Source of the DNA: Oscillospiraceae bacterium
GTDB lineage: Bacteria; Bacillota; Clostridia; Saccharofermentanales; Saccharofermentanaceae
Direction of reading: 5' to 3'
DNA length: 34,271 nucleotides
Assembly (NCBI GenBank): GCA_902801755.1
Contig: CADCJM010000025.1
Location: forward strand, 1 to 34,271
How positions within the stretch are numbered: the first letter of the stretch is position 1; each line of letters begins with the position of its first letter. The notes beneath the pieces were generated by a model, which was not told the origin of the DNA, did not search any database, and saw only the letters and a program-made list of their open reading frames with translations. Position numbers and translations under genes: made by a program. Below are positions 7,297-16,447 of the stretch, one piece after another.

Positions 7297-10284
7297 ATGG
7301 GTTACATTAGTGAAAAGGCAAGAGGAGAAAGACTTCCCGCAAAAGAACTTCTTTTGGATAAGTTCGGTGATACGATCGTAGCAGGCGGCGTTTCTGCCCA
7401 GTACGTTCGTTTTGGAAAATCTCCCGTTGTTATCGGAGTCTCAGGTCTCAAATTTGACAGCATGGCTGTCAGTATCCTGGCTTCTGATGACGTGATTTTC
7501 GAGCAGTTTACAGGCCTTATCAACGAAGGATACAGTATCCTTATAGTAAGAAACGAAGACGATTTCAGAGCATTTACGGAGAAGGATGGCAATCTCGCAG
7601 AAGCCAGATTCAGTGTGGCAGTTCTGGACAGATGCGCAGAGCTTATCAAGAGTACAGATGTATGGGGCGGAAAGCTTGCAACAAACGGCGAGCTTACTTT
7701 TGATCCTTCCACACCTTCACCCGGACCTCACTACTACACGAATATGCTCATCGGCAACCGCATCAACTTCGACTTCCCTCTGCAGTCAACTCCGAAGAGC
7801 ACTGTAGACAGCTTGGGCGGCGGTTCATTCAGATCACATGCAGATACACAGGTTCTCGCTACAAGATGGGACTATCTCCCTGAAGAGAACGGCTTCCCTG
7901 CAAACAGGCAGTTCTACCTTGTCGAGAACGGCAAGAAGATCTTCTGGTCAGGAGATGCCATCGCTGAAGGCCTCGATAAGATCCGCACAGTTCACTCACA
8001 GAACAGAACTATCATCTACTACGAGCTCTCCTGCGGTCTTAAAATCAAGAGAACGATCTTCATCGTACCTCAGAGAGAAGGACTTCCCGTAGCATGTGAA
8101 GCACAGCTCATTGATATCGAGAACACCACATCCGAGAACAAGGACCTCAGGATCGTATGCACAGGTATGTTCGGCACAAAGCAGACACATGCTCTTTCCG
8201 AGGACGTTATCTTCACAACCGTAGTCGGCGAGTCACAGGTATTCTTCGATGAGAATAACGATATCCGTGCGGTAAGTGCTGACCCGAACCCCAAGTGGAC
8301 AAAGGGCGATATCAGATTCAACGAGACAGTCGTACACGCTGATGACGGTAATTTCTTCCCTGATCAGTACAGCGTAAGATATGCTGATTTCGTTGGTTCA
8401 GGAAGCCTTTCAAATCCTGAATTCATTTTCCCTCTGGCATGCAGACCTTCCAGAAAGGGACCGGGATTCTTCGCTACATCCACACCTTTCACAGTTAAGG
8501 CAAACGGCGCTGTCCGTGTCGACAGCATTACATGCCTTTCTTCCGACTGCGTAAACGAGAACTATGTTGTAGACAAGACTCCTGCAGAAGAAGCAGAGGC
8601 AGTCGCAGAATACATCAAGGATCCTGCTAACCTCGCAAAGGACCTTCAGGACGTTATCGACTTCACAGGCAAGTACGCAAGCTACATGAAGATCGAGCAC
8701 GAGGATCAGGACTTCGAAGCTTATGTAAACAACAACCTTCCTTTCCAGGTCTTCTATCAGACATTCGTATCCAGATCTCTTGACTGGACACAGAAGGGTT
8801 ACCGTGAGATCGGCTTCAGAGAGATCCAGGACATTTTCGCTTCCATGTACTATTTCGCAGGCATGGGCAACACCGAATTCGTAAAGAAGATGCTCGCCGG
8901 ATGGATCGAAAACGTATACGAAGACGGATACACAAACCACAACTTCTACTGGATTGGAAAAGAACCCGGCTGGTGGTCTGATGACGGCCTCTGGCTCTTG
9001 CAGGCATTAGACAGATATCTGGGCCTTACTGACGATTATGCATTCCTCGAAGAGGAGTTCGTAATGGCAGGCACAAAGGAAAAGAAGACAGATGCCGGTG
9101 TTAAGAGAAAGCTCAAGGATACGATCAAGGCTATCCTCATGTACAGCGGCAGGGTATCTTTGGGCAATCACGGCATCCCGCTTATCGACCGCGCTGACTG
9201 GAATGACTGCTTAAGAGTCGATCCTGACTGTATCTCCGGTAAGGATAAGGTAGCTGAATATAAGGAGCAGATCGCAAAAGCCGGCAAGGCTTATGGCGAG
9301 GTTCCTTACGATTCAGAGTTCTCAGAATCCGTTATGAACGGCTTCCTTCTTAAGGTTGCTTTAGATGCTGCAGAGACAATGTTCAGAAAGATCGGAGATT
9401 CCGCAGCTGACGATATGAAGCAGCTTTCCGACAAGCTTGCTGCAAACCTGAGACAGTACTGCTGGAAGGACGACTTCTACTGCAGAGTGCTCTTTAACAG
9501 AAAAGACAGGACAGACATCTCCTATCTCGGCGCAAAGGGCGACGGACTTGCAGTTGAAGAGGGCCACCCCGGGACATACTTCCTCAACAGCTTCTCATGG
9601 TCACTCCTTGCAGGTGTTGCTTCAGAGGAAGAGATAAGCACGATGCTCGATTCACTCGACAAGTACCTGAAGACACCTTACGGCTTCAGACTCTGCTCTA
9701 CGGTAGATTATCCGAGGATCGCTCCCAAGATCGACGTAGCGCTCTACTATCCCGGAGACCGTGAGAACGGAGGCGTATTCAAGCACGCAAACATGATGGC
9801 ATGCTCTGCTATGCTCGGTGCCGCTAAGACAGTTAAGGACGAGGCACTTGCTTCAAGACTTGCTGATACAGCTTACTGGATCATTGACAAGATCTTACCG
9901 TTCAACACGATGAAGTCACCTTTCGTCACATGCGGCAACCCCAGATGGTGCACACAGTACAACAACAGCCAGACAGGCGAGAATATCGGACCTACACTGT
10001 CCGGCACGTCCACATGGCTCCTGCTCTCACTTTTCCAGTGCTTCGGCGTTGAGTTCACAAGCGAGGGCTTAAGAGTTGAACCGATCCTCAGACAGACCGA
10101 CAGAAAGCTTGACGTTAAGGTCTCTTCCTGCGGAACGACTTATGATATCCATATCACTAAGCCGGAAGGATTTATCCGTGCACAGGACGGCATCAAGGTC
10201 ACATTGGACGGCGCGTCAGTAGAGGGAACATTGCTCCCTGTCCTGACCGACGGCAAGACACACAGCGTAGAGATCACATTCTGA
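7297..10284 (+). CDS. cdp: cellodextrin phosphorylase (GH94)
   Basis: 995 residues from the ATG at 7297, six bases after TGGAGG; an in-frame ATG at 7240 lies inside the hairpin and lacks such a site. It phosphorolyses cellotriose and longer cellodextrins from the non-reducing end, releasing glucose 1-phosphate, and feeds cellobiose to the enzyme encoded just upstream. It matches clostridial cellodextrin phosphorylase (about 980 residues) rather than cellobiose or chitobiose phosphorylase: PGPHYYTNMLIGNRINF, TPKSTVDSLGGGSFRSH, QVLATRWD, ENGFPANRQFYL, QKGYREIGFREIQDIFASMYYF, the catalytic-Asp motif ADWND at 633-637, and GENIGPTLSGTSTWL near the C-terminus. The long extra N-terminal region (about 120 residues before PGPH) is typical of this subfamily. 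hprK follows after 33 bases with no terminator, so read-through is likely. Confident. Confidence 0.94.
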   Translation: MGYISEKARGERLPAKELLLDKFGDTIVAGGVSAQYVRFGKSPVVIGVSGLKFDSMAVSILASDDVIFEQFTGLINEGYSILIVRNEDDFRAFTEKDGNLAEARFSVAVLDRCAELIKSTDVWGGKLATNGELTFDPSTPSPGPHYYTNMLIGNRINFDFPLQSTPKSTVDSLGGGSFRSHADTQVLATRWDYLPEENGFPANRQFYLVENGKKIFWSGDAIAEGLDKIRTVHSQNRTIIYYELSCGLKIKRTIFIVPQREGLPVACEAQLIDIENTTSENKDLRIVCTGMFGTKQTHALSEDVIFTTVVGESQVFFDENNDIRAVSADPNPKWTKGDIRFNETVVHADDGNFFPDQYSVRYADFVGSGSLSNPEFIFPLACRPSRKGPGFFATSTPFTVKANGAVRVDSITCLSSDCVNENYVVDKTPAEEAEAVAEYIKDPANLAKDLQDVIDFTGKYASYMKIEHEDQDFEAYVNNNLPFQVFYQTFVSRSLDWTQKGYREIGFREIQDIFASMYYFAGMGNTEFVKKMLAGWIENVYEDGYTNHNFYWIGKEPGWWSDDGLWLLQALDRYLGLTDDYAFLEEEFVMAGTKEKKTDAGVKRKLKDTIKAILMYSGRVSLGNHGIPLIDRADWNDCLRVDPDCISGKDKVAEYKEQIAKAGKAYGEVPYDSEFSESVMNGFLLKVALDAAETMFRKIGDSAADDMKQLSDKLAANLRQYCWKDDFYCRVLFNRKDRTDISYLGAKGDGLAVEEGHPGTYFLNSFSWSLLAGVASEEEISTMLDSLDKYLKTPYGFRLCSTVDYPRIAPKIDVALYYPGDRENGGVFKHANMMACSAMLGAAKTVKDEALASRLADTAYWIIDKILPFNTMKSPFVTCGNPRWCTQYNNSQTGENIGPTLSGTSTWLLLSLFQCFGVEFTSEGLRVEPILRQTDRKLDVKVSSCGTTYDIHITKPEGFIRAQDGIKVTLDGASVEGTLLPVLTDGKTHSVEITF

Positions 10285-10317
10285 TCTTAAGGATATTATC
10301 CGGAGGTAAATGGGGAA

Positions 10318-11250
10318 ATGCCTTTTTCGAGCGTCTTTTTATCAGAGATCGTAAAAGCCTATAACCTTGAGGTTGTTTACGATTCAGGCGATATTGAATC
10401 CAGAAGGATCTGCGTAGCCGACGTCACAAGACCCGGCTTGCAGCTTGCCGGATACTACGATCACTTCGGTCCAGACCGAATCCAGATGATCGGCAACATG
10501 GAGCATGCATACCTGGACAACCTATCTCCTGAAGAGAGGGCCAGGTCTGTTTCCGCTCTTTTCGAAAAGAATATTCCTGCGCTTATCGTTACCCGTGACC
10601 ACAAGGTCCATAAGGAGATCTTAGACGCTGCGAGAAAGTATCAGACACCTGTCTTAAGAACATCACAGGCCACATCTGATTTCTCTTCAGAGCTCGTTAA
10701 GTTCCTTAAGATGGAGCTTGCTCCCCGTGTATCGATGCACGGCGTTCTTGTCGAGGTAAACGGTGAAGGTATCCTTATCCTGGGCGAGTCCGGTGTAGGT
10801 AAATCCGAGACCGCGCTCGAGATCGTTAAAAGAGGTCACAGACTTATCGCCGACGACCAGATCGAGATCCGCAAGGTGTCTGAGACAACGCTTCTGGGAA
10901 GGGCTCCCGACGTTATCAAGCACCTTATTGAGATCCGCGGCATCGGTATCTTAGACGTTAAGGAGCTCTACGGTGTATCCGCTGTCAAGCAGCAGGAGAA
11001 CATCGACTTCGTAATCAACCTGGAGCTCTGGGATGAGAAGAAGACATATGACAGATTAGGCCTTACGGAAGAGACTACTGATATCCTCGGGATCCAGGTC
11101 CCTTCAGTCACTATCCCTGTAGGACCCGGACGTAACCTCGCGATCATCGTTGAGGCAGCAGCTATCAACTACAGAGTCAAGAAGATGGGCTACAATGCTG
11201 CTCAGGATCTCGTATCCAGAGTATTCCCCGGAAAGTCTTTGGATGGCTGA
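10318..11250 (+). CDS. hprK: HPr kinase/phosphorylase
   Basis: 310 residues, normal length. It phosphorylates Ser46 of HPr (and Crh) using ATP or pyrophosphate, and removes the phosphate again; HPr-Ser-P is the co-repressor of CcpA in carbon catabolite repression. The N-terminal HprK domain is followed by the kinase domain: H141 (start of HGVLVEVNG), Walker A GESGVGKS at 156-163, acidic pair IADDQ at about 178-181, and the family signature IEIRGIGILDVKELYG at about 204-219. The ATG at 10318 follows GGAGG at 10302-10306, with a second G-rich run closer in. Its stop overlaps the murB start by eight bases (ATGGCTGA), suggesting coupled translation. Its place 33 bases behind the two phosphorylases, instead of beside lgt as in bacilli, links it physically to cellodextrin use. 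Confidence 0.96.
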   Translation: MPFSSVFLSEIVKAYNLEVVYDSGDIESRRICVADVTRPGLQLAGYYDHFGPDRIQMIGNMEHAYLDNLSPEERARSVSALFEKNIPALIVTRDHKVHKEILDAARKYQTPVLRTSQATSDFSSELVKFLKMELAPRVSMHGVLVEVNGEGILILGESGVGKSETALEIVKRGHRLIADDQIEIRKVSETTLLGRAPDVIKHLIEIRGIGILDVKELYGVSAVKQQENIDFVINLELWDEKKTYDRLGLTEETTDILGIQVPSVTIPVGPGRNLAIIVEAAAINYRVKKMGYNAAQDLVSRVFPGKSLDG

Positions 11251-12160
11251 TCTTAATATCACCGAAAACGTTCCGCTTGCGGGATATTCAACTTTCAGAT
11301 GCGGAGGACCTGCAAGATATTTTGCAGAGCCTTCGACAGGTGATGAGGTCTCAGAACTCTTCAAGTGGGCTGAAGACAAAGGTATTGAAGTATTTGTCCT
11401 TGGCAACGGCTCCAACTGCCTGATATCAGATGAAGGCTTTGACGGCCTTGTCATCAGGATCGCCAGGAACATGAGCGGTTTATCTTCCGAAGAATTAGAC
11501 GACGGCAGGGTGAAGATCACCTGCGGTGCAGGCTTGCCTTTTGCCAGATTCGGAAACTATTGCACAGAATTATCACTTACAGGCGCCGAGTTCGCATGCG
11601 GTATTCCCGGTTCATGCGGCGGCGCTGTTTTCATGAACGCCGGAGCATACGGCGGAGAGACTAAGGATTTTATTACAAGTGTCAGTTACTGGGACGGGGA
11701 GAAGATCCGTACCATAAGCGGTGAGGAATGCGGATTCGGCTACAGGACGAGCCTTTTTGAGAAGCTTAACAGCGAAGGTAAGAAGGCTGTGATCCTTGGA
11801 TTTGAAGCTGTCCTTTCCAGAGGAAACAAGGATGAGATAACTTCCCTTGTTGAAGATCTCCGCAGCAGGAGAACAACCAGCCAGCCTTTGGATGTCCCTT
11901 CTGCAGGCTCAACATTTAAGAGACCGGAAGGGCATTATGCCGCAAGACTTATCGAAGATGCGGGGCTCAAGGGCTTTGCTCTGGACGATTCCGGAGCGCA
12001 GGTATCACCCAAGCACGCTGGATTTATCGTTAATAACGGAGGCACTGCCAGGGCTTCCGATGTCATGAGATTAATAGATTATGTGGTGGAAAAAGTTTTC
12101 GAGAACTCAGGCGTAAGACTTGAGAAAGAAGTGAGACTGGTAGGTAACTTCGGAGGCTAA
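11243..12160 (+). CDS. murB: UDP-N-acetylenolpyruvoylglucosamine reductase
   Basis: 305 residues starting at 11243, where ATG overlaps the hprK stop; this start fits the family N-terminus (NITENVPLAGYSTFRCGGPA). It reduces UDP-GlcNAc-enolpyruvate to UDP-MurNAc with NADPH, using FAD, in peptidoglycan precursor synthesis. Visible features: FAD-binding GNGSN (54-58), ACGIPGSCGGAVFMNAGAYGGE (about 118-139), substrate-site GFGYRTS (164-170), catalytic Ser in SAGSTFKRPEG (Ser223) and the C-terminal Glu in LEKEV (Glu296). The short loop and YRxS pattern fit the type II MurB of Firmicutes. It is followed two bases later by rapZ. Its usual neighbours in Clostridia are the same. Assignment firm. Confidence 0.96.
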   Translation: MADLNITENVPLAGYSTFRCGGPARYFAEPSTGDEVSELFKWAEDKGIEVFVLGNGSNCLISDEGFDGLVIRIARNMSGLSSEELDDGRVKITCGAGLPFARFGNYCTELSLTGAEFACGIPGSCGGAVFMNAGAYGGETKDFITSVSYWDGEKIRTISGEECGFGYRTSLFEKLNSEGKKAVILGFEAVLSRGNKDEITSLVEDLRSRRTTSQPLDVPSAGSTFKRPEGHYAARLIEDAGLKGFALDDSGAQVSPKHAGFIVNNGGTARASDVMRLIDYVVEKVFENSGVRLEKEVRLVGNFGG

Positions 12161-12162
12161 AA

Positions 12163-13068
12163 ATGGAACTGTTATTTCTTACCGGAATGAGCGGCGCGGG
12201 CAAGAGTGCCGCGGTTAGGTATCTGGAGGACTGCGGATATTTCTGCATGGATAATGTCCCGCCCTATGTTTTGCCGGACCTCGTAAAGAGCTTCTTCAGA
12301 GGCAGGAACGGCGAAGGTTTCTCGACGCCAAAGCTCGCGTTCGTCGTCGACATCAGATCCCAGGAGTACTTAGACGGCTTCGATGAAGCGCTTGCTCTTA
12401 TCGACGAAGAGGTGGGATGCCCTTACAAGGTTATCTTCCTTGAGGCGTCTGATCCTGTTCTTATCAGCAGATACCAGCAGACAAGAAGAAAGCATCCTCT
12501 TGCAACAAAGAAGGGCTCTCTTACCCAGGCGATCTCAGAAGAGCGCAAGATGCTCGAAGACATAAGAGCGATAGCGACTGTCGTAGTTGACACCTCTTTC
12601 ATGACTGACAACGAGCTCTGCAATGCGATCGGAGAGATCATAAAGAGCGCAGACAGCCAGAGCATTCTGGTCGTGGTCGAATCGTTCGGATTCAAGTACG
12701 GGCTTCCCGTCGACTGCGATTATGTATTTGACGTAAGATTTCTGCCTAACCCGTTCTATTTCCCCCAGATGCGCTATCTGACAGGTAAGGATGAGGCTGT
12801 GGCTAAATACCTTGAAGGCTTCAGCGAGACTGATGAATTCAATTACATGACATCAGAGCTCCTCTCATTTGTTATTCCGTTCTATGAGAAGGAAGGCAAG
12901 GGAAGTGTCCATATCGGCATCGGCTGCACGGGCGGAAGACACAGATCCGTTTACTGCACCGAGACGATCGCTCAAAAGCTTTCCGAGCACGGTATCAAGT
13001 GCATCATCTCTCACAGGGATATAGATAAGGAACCTCACAGATACACAAAGAAGGCGGATGAGGACTGA
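12163..13068 (+). CDS. rapZ: RNase adapter / nucleotide-binding protein RapZ (YvcJ)
   Basis: 301 residues. An ATP/GTP-binding protein with a P-loop kinase-like N-terminal half, GMSGAGKS at 8-15, and the conserved C-terminal domain with SFGFKYGLP (174-182), DVRFLPNP (190-197) and GCTGGRHRSV (254-263). In enterobacteria RapZ guides RNase E to the GlmZ small RNA; in Firmicutes YvcJ affects competence and hydrolyses nucleotides, with its main role less clear. A CGGAGG sits over the end of murB, and the stop overlaps the whiA start by one base (TGATG). In most Firmicutes yvcK lies between rapZ and whiA; here it does not. Family certain, molecular role in this organism uncertain. Confidence 0.95.
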   Translation: MELLFLTGMSGAGKSAAVRYLEDCGYFCMDNVPPYVLPDLVKSFFRGRNGEGFSTPKLAFVVDIRSQEYLDGFDEALALIDEEVGCPYKVIFLEASDPVLISRYQQTRRKHPLATKKGSLTQAISEERKMLEDIRAIATVVVDTSFMTDNELCNAIGEIIKSADSQSILVVVESFGFKYGLPVDCDYVFDVRFLPNPFYFPQMRYLTGKDEAVAKYLEGFSETDEFNYMTSELLSFVIPFYEKEGKGSVHIGIGCTGGRHRSVYCTETIAQKLSEHGIKCIISHRDIDKEPHRYTKKADED

Positions 13069-13928
13069 TGGAAGACAGCTTCTCTGTCAGGGTCAAGATC
13101 GAGACGGCTACCAATGCTGTTAAAAAGCCTGTTCAGAGACAGACTGCTTTGTGCGGTCTCTTTTTAAGCCAGAGCAGCGTTAAGGGTTCAGCCAAAGTAA
13201 TCAAGGTGCCAGAGAGGATGTCGGAACTCGTTATCAGGCTTTTCGAGGCCGAGAACATCAGATGCAGCTATAAGAATGGTAAGGTTATTTTAGAAGATAT
13301 ATATAGTTCTGAACTCTGGGAGCGATGCGAGGAACTCCTATCCGGTTTTGCGAACGGCACACTTACCGTCGAGGATGCCAGACGCTTTTTGAGAGGCGCT
13401 TTCTGGGGCTGCGGTTATTGTACCGACCCTTCGAAAAGTTACCGTATAGAATTCGTTGTAAAAGAACCCGAGAATGCAACCTTGATCTCAGCGGCTCTGG
13501 ATGTCCTGTCGATAAAGCATGTCAGGGCGGAGCGGAAAGGCTCTTTTGCATTGTATTTTAAAAATGGGGACGATGTTTCTGACTTCCTGAGCTATATCGG
13601 AAGCCCTTCGGCAATGATGGAATTCGAGAATATCCGTGCCGGAAAAGACGTTAACAGCAAGGTCACAAGAACCGTTAACTGCGATGAGGGAAATACAAAG
13701 CGCCAGGCAGAAGCCGCTGCCCACAGGAATGAATTAATTACAAAGGTTATGGAATCCGGACTTGCGAGCAAGCTTGCTCCTGAGCTCCGTGAAGCTGCCA
13801 AGGCTCACATGGAGAATCCGGGTGCATCTCTTGCGGAATTGGGGGCAATGATGGATCCCCCGATAGGCAAATCCGGCATGAGACACCGCCTCGATAAGAT
13901 AGCGGAATATGCAAATAGCCTACAATAA
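13068..13928 (+). CDS. whiA: WhiA-family DNA-binding regulator
   Basis: 286 residues, slightly shorter than the usual 300-320. WhiA joins a degenerate LAGLIDADG homing-endonuclease fold to a C-terminal helix-turn-helix. Here the N-terminal part has FSVRVKIE and the LAGLIDADG remnant CLFLSQSSV / FLRGAFWGCGYCTDPSKSYRIEFV (the latter at about 106-130). The linker NSKVTRTVNCDEGNTKRQAEAA resembles the family's RxxNCxxAN motif. The C-terminal HTH, with ASLAELGAMMDPPIGKSGMRHRL, is intact (about 248-275). In streptomycetes WhiA controls sporulation septation; in Bacillus it affects cell division and chromosome segregation. It is the last gene of the hprK-murB-rapZ-whiA run. Confident family call. Confidence 0.93.
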   Translation: MEDSFSVRVKIETATNAVKKPVQRQTALCGLFLSQSSVKGSAKVIKVPERMSELVIRLFEAENIRCSYKNGKVILEDIYSSELWERCEELLSGFANGTLTVEDARRFLRGAFWGCGYCTDPSKSYRIEFVVKEPENATLISAALDVLSIKHVRAERKGSFALYFKNGDDVSDFLSYIGSPSAMMEFENIRAGKDVNSKVTRTVNCDEGNTKRQAEAAAHRNELITKVMESGLASKLAPELREAAKAHMENPGASLAELGAMMDPPIGKSGMRHRLDKIAEYANSLQ

Positions 13929-13983
13929 TGGGACAATTATATTGATTTTCTTGTGTTATTAGAGTGTCCGGAAGCCTTAAGAT

Positions 13984-14012
13984 TTGAGATAAAATTACAG
14001 CCGTGTTACAAT
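13984..14012 (+). promoter_or_regulatory. sigma-A promoter of the beta-propeller gene
   Basis: TTGAGA (13984-13989) and TACAAT (14007-14012) are spaced by exactly 17 bases and lie about 40 bases before the start codon at 14053, in a gap that has no terminator-like hairpin for whiA. Strong consensus match. Confidence 0.7.
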
Positions 14013-14052
14013 AAGCGTTATCTTTTTTGAGAAAGGAACGAGCGGGGGTATT

Positions 14053-15948
14053 ATGCAGCGCGGCGATCAGTACATCGAGCCTGATAATAGTTATTACAGA
14101 CCGTCTAGAGATCCTAATGAAGGCACCATGACTCTGGTAGTCGTGATCACTCTTCTCTTTGTCTGCCTTACGGGTGTCCTTGCTGCTGTTTACTTCAAGA
14201 AGGCTACTACAAAAGAGACCCTGGCCAATATCGACACGACTGACCAGTCCGGTTATATTTCGATCGCATCTCCAACACCTACACCTATTCCGCCTATCAC
14301 GGATTATCAGAATCCGATCCTTTATCCGGGTCTCGCTTCTGTAAGGATCAATAAGGAACTCGAGATCGACAAGAGTGCAAATCCCGCTTCACGTGGTATT
14401 ACCCAGACTGTCATGGTAAACAGACAGTTTATCGAGGGCGATTACAACAGAGAGAAGCCTATCTACATGCCCGATCCTGTTATGTACGGATCCATTCCGG
14501 GCATTTTCACATACAGAGGTAATAATTTCAGGAACTGCGCTTCATTTGGTTACACGAATATCTACAGAGGCGCGCTTACCCAGAGATGGGAATTCAAAGG
14601 CATCGGCAAGAAGCTTGCTTCCACGCAGAACTTCGAATGGTCCGGCGTTAAGTGGACTGGCCAGCCCCTGGTTGCAGTATGGCCCGCAAGCATCCGCCAG
14701 AACATGAATCTTAACGATACAGCCAAGCACCAGCAGGAATTAAGAGAAGTTATCATTGCCGCCTTGGACGGTAAGATATATTTCTTCAATCTGTTAAATG
14801 GTGAGCAGACAAGAGATCCGATCAATGTCGGTGCTTCCGTAAAGGGCACTCCCGCATTGGATCCCAGAGGCTATCCTATCATCTATGTCGGCCAGACGGA
14901 CAATAACGGCGGATCGAATTTCGGTATGTATGTATATTCGCTCCTCGACGGTTCCCTGCTCTATATGTATGACGGTTCCGATGACGGCGCTTACAGATCC
15001 AACTGGAACGCGTTCGACTCCTCACCGATCGTCAACGGTGATACGGACACGCTTATCTGGCCCTGCGAGAACGGCTATATTTATACATTTGATCTTAATA
15101 CCAATTACGCACCGGGTGCTGCGACTATCTCAATGAGCCCTGTGGTAACGGGTTATAAGTACATGTTCAACGATAACGTAGGCTCACGTATGGGCGTAGA
15201 GAGTTCTATTGCCGTATATGGCAACTACGGTTACTTCATGGACAACACCCAGAACCTCTGCTGCCTTGACCTTAATACGCTTAAGATGGTCTGGACACAG
15301 GTATTGGGCGACGATTCTGATGTTACGCCTATGATCAACGAGGAGAACGGCATCCCTTATGTCTACATCGGAACAGAGGTGGATAACCAGAACGGTCTGG
15401 GTGAATCCTGTGGTGCCGCATATATTTATAAGATCAACGGCCTTACGGGTAAGATCGAATGGCAGAATTCAGAGCCTTGCTACACCTTTAACGCTGAATC
15501 CTCGGATTCCGACCAGAGCGGCGGATGCTTTGGCAACCCTATCATGGGCAAGGGTAAGATCTCTAACCTTGTAATATTCTCTTTCAGCATGACCAGCGGT
15601 CTTGCCAGCGGCAATAAGATCATTGCATTTGACAAAGATCTGGGCACCAAGGTCTGGGAATATAAAATGAATATCTATTCGTACAGCTCACCTGTCGATT
15701 TCTACGATTCAGAGGGGAATGCCTACATCATTATCTGTGACTCAATCGGACAGATCCATATGATCAGGGCAGAAGCAGGCATCGAGGATAAGGAGAGAAG
15801 AATCACATACATTCAGACCAAGAGGAATCTTGGCCAGGCTGATCAGACCTCTAAGGGTATCTGTTTCGAAGCCTCTCCGATCGTCTACGAAGGCATGGTT
15901 GTCGTGGGAACGACGTCAGGAAGCATATTCGGAATAGTTGTTGAGTAA
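14053..15948 (+). CDS. membrane-anchored PQQ-type beta-propeller protein (BamB-like repeats)
   Basis: 631 residues. A short polar N-terminus precedes one membrane segment at about 27-48, then a Pro/Thr linker (PTPTPIPP, about 74-81), placing the rest outside the cell. The body contains repeated beta-propeller blades of the PQQ/BamB type: ALDGKIYFFNLLNGEQ, GTPALDPRGYPIIYVGQ, SSPIVNGDTDTLIWPCENGYIYTFDL, LCCLDLNTLKMVWTQ, YIYKINGLTGKIEWQ, KIIAFDKDLGTKVWEYKM and SPIVYEGMVVVGTTSGSIFGI. Such blades are usually scaffolds for protein or ligand contacts; no PQQ enzyme residues can be claimed. It has its own promoter and a G-rich ribosome site, and is followed nine bases later by a small gene, so the two probably form an operon. 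Function unknown; surface sensing or envelope assembly are possibilities. Confidence 0.82.
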   Translation: MQRGDQYIEPDNSYYRPSRDPNEGTMTLVVVITLLFVCLTGVLAAVYFKKATTKETLANIDTTDQSGYISIASPTPTPIPPITDYQNPILYPGLASVRINKELEIDKSANPASRGITQTVMVNRQFIEGDYNREKPIYMPDPVMYGSIPGIFTYRGNNFRNCASFGYTNIYRGALTQRWEFKGIGKKLASTQNFEWSGVKWTGQPLVAVWPASIRQNMNLNDTAKHQQELREVIIAALDGKIYFFNLLNGEQTRDPINVGASVKGTPALDPRGYPIIYVGQTDNNGGSNFGMYVYSLLDGSLLYMYDGSDDGAYRSNWNAFDSSPIVNGDTDTLIWPCENGYIYTFDLNTNYAPGAATISMSPVVTGYKYMFNDNVGSRMGVESSIAVYGNYGYFMDNTQNLCCLDLNTLKMVWTQVLGDDSDVTPMINEENGIPYVYIGTEVDNQNGLGESCGAAYIYKINGLTGKIEWQNSEPCYTFNAESSDSDQSGGCFGNPIMGKGKISNLVIFSFSMTSGLASGNKIIAFDKDLGTKVWEYKMNIYSYSSPVDFYDSEGNAYIIICDSIGQIHMIRAEAGIEDKERRITYIQTKRNLGQADQTSKGICFEASPIVYEGMVVVGTTSGSIFGIVVE

Positions 15949-15957
15949 GGAGCAATA

Positions 15958-16368
15958 ATGGACTTTAAAAAGGCTTACGAGAGCATAGCTGTTTTAGAGG
16001 TCGAGATCAGGACCTTCGCGAACGAGGGCTATGCCGTTAAATACGACTTTGGCCGTAAAGTGATCTCCTGGCGTGACAATTACATGTGGAATAATAATTT
16101 CACCAGATCCATAAGCGATGATAAATATGCTCTTTTGAAGGAGAAGCTTCCTGAATCAGGCATGCTCGAGTGGATGAAGGGCTATGAACTGGGAATGACC
16201 GAAGAATACGGCGACAAGACCGTTATCCCGGGCGAGTGGATCATTAAGGTCGAGTTCAATGACAAGACTGTAATGAAAGGCGGAGCTGAGCAGCATTTCC
16301 CTAAAAAGTGGAAAAACCTCAAGACTTTGATCGAGCAGACGGCGGGTTGCAGCTTCACTCTAAGATAA
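15958..16368 (+). CDS. small conserved-looking protein of unknown function
   Basis: 136 residues, soluble, no signal peptide or membrane segment. AAGGAG overlapping the end of the upstream beta-propeller gene precedes the ATG at 15958, so the two are likely cotranscribed; a terminator follows. The first 60 residues look helical (FKKAYESIAVLEVEIRTFANEG). The second half has an IIKVEFNDKTVMKGGAEQHFPKKWKNLKTLIEQ pattern, in which a strand with W/F and Asp-Lys-Thr is followed by an aromatic, Lys-rich helix. I do not recognise a named family. A partner or regulator of the beta-propeller protein is the only contextual hint. Confidence 0.7.
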   Translation: MDFKKAYESIAVLEVEIRTFANEGYAVKYDFGRKVISWRDNYMWNNNFTRSISDDKYALLKEKLPESGMLEWMKGYELGMTEEYGDKTVIPGEWIIKVEFNDKTVMKGGAEQHFPKKWKNLKTLIEQTAGCSFTLR

Positions 16369-16395
16369 GGATTTTTTAACATTTGGTTATGACCG

Positions 16396-16417
16396 GCAGG
16401 CATGGGGGCCTGCTTTT
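16396..16417 (+). terminator. rho-independent terminator
   Basis: GCAGGC (16396-16401) pairs with GCCTGC (16408-16413) around ATGGGG, followed by TTTT and an AT-rich run. Six pairs only, so moderately strong. It closes the beta-propeller/small-protein unit. Confidence 0.65.
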
Positions 16418-16447
16418 ATTATTTATATAGTCGCAACTGATTAGATG

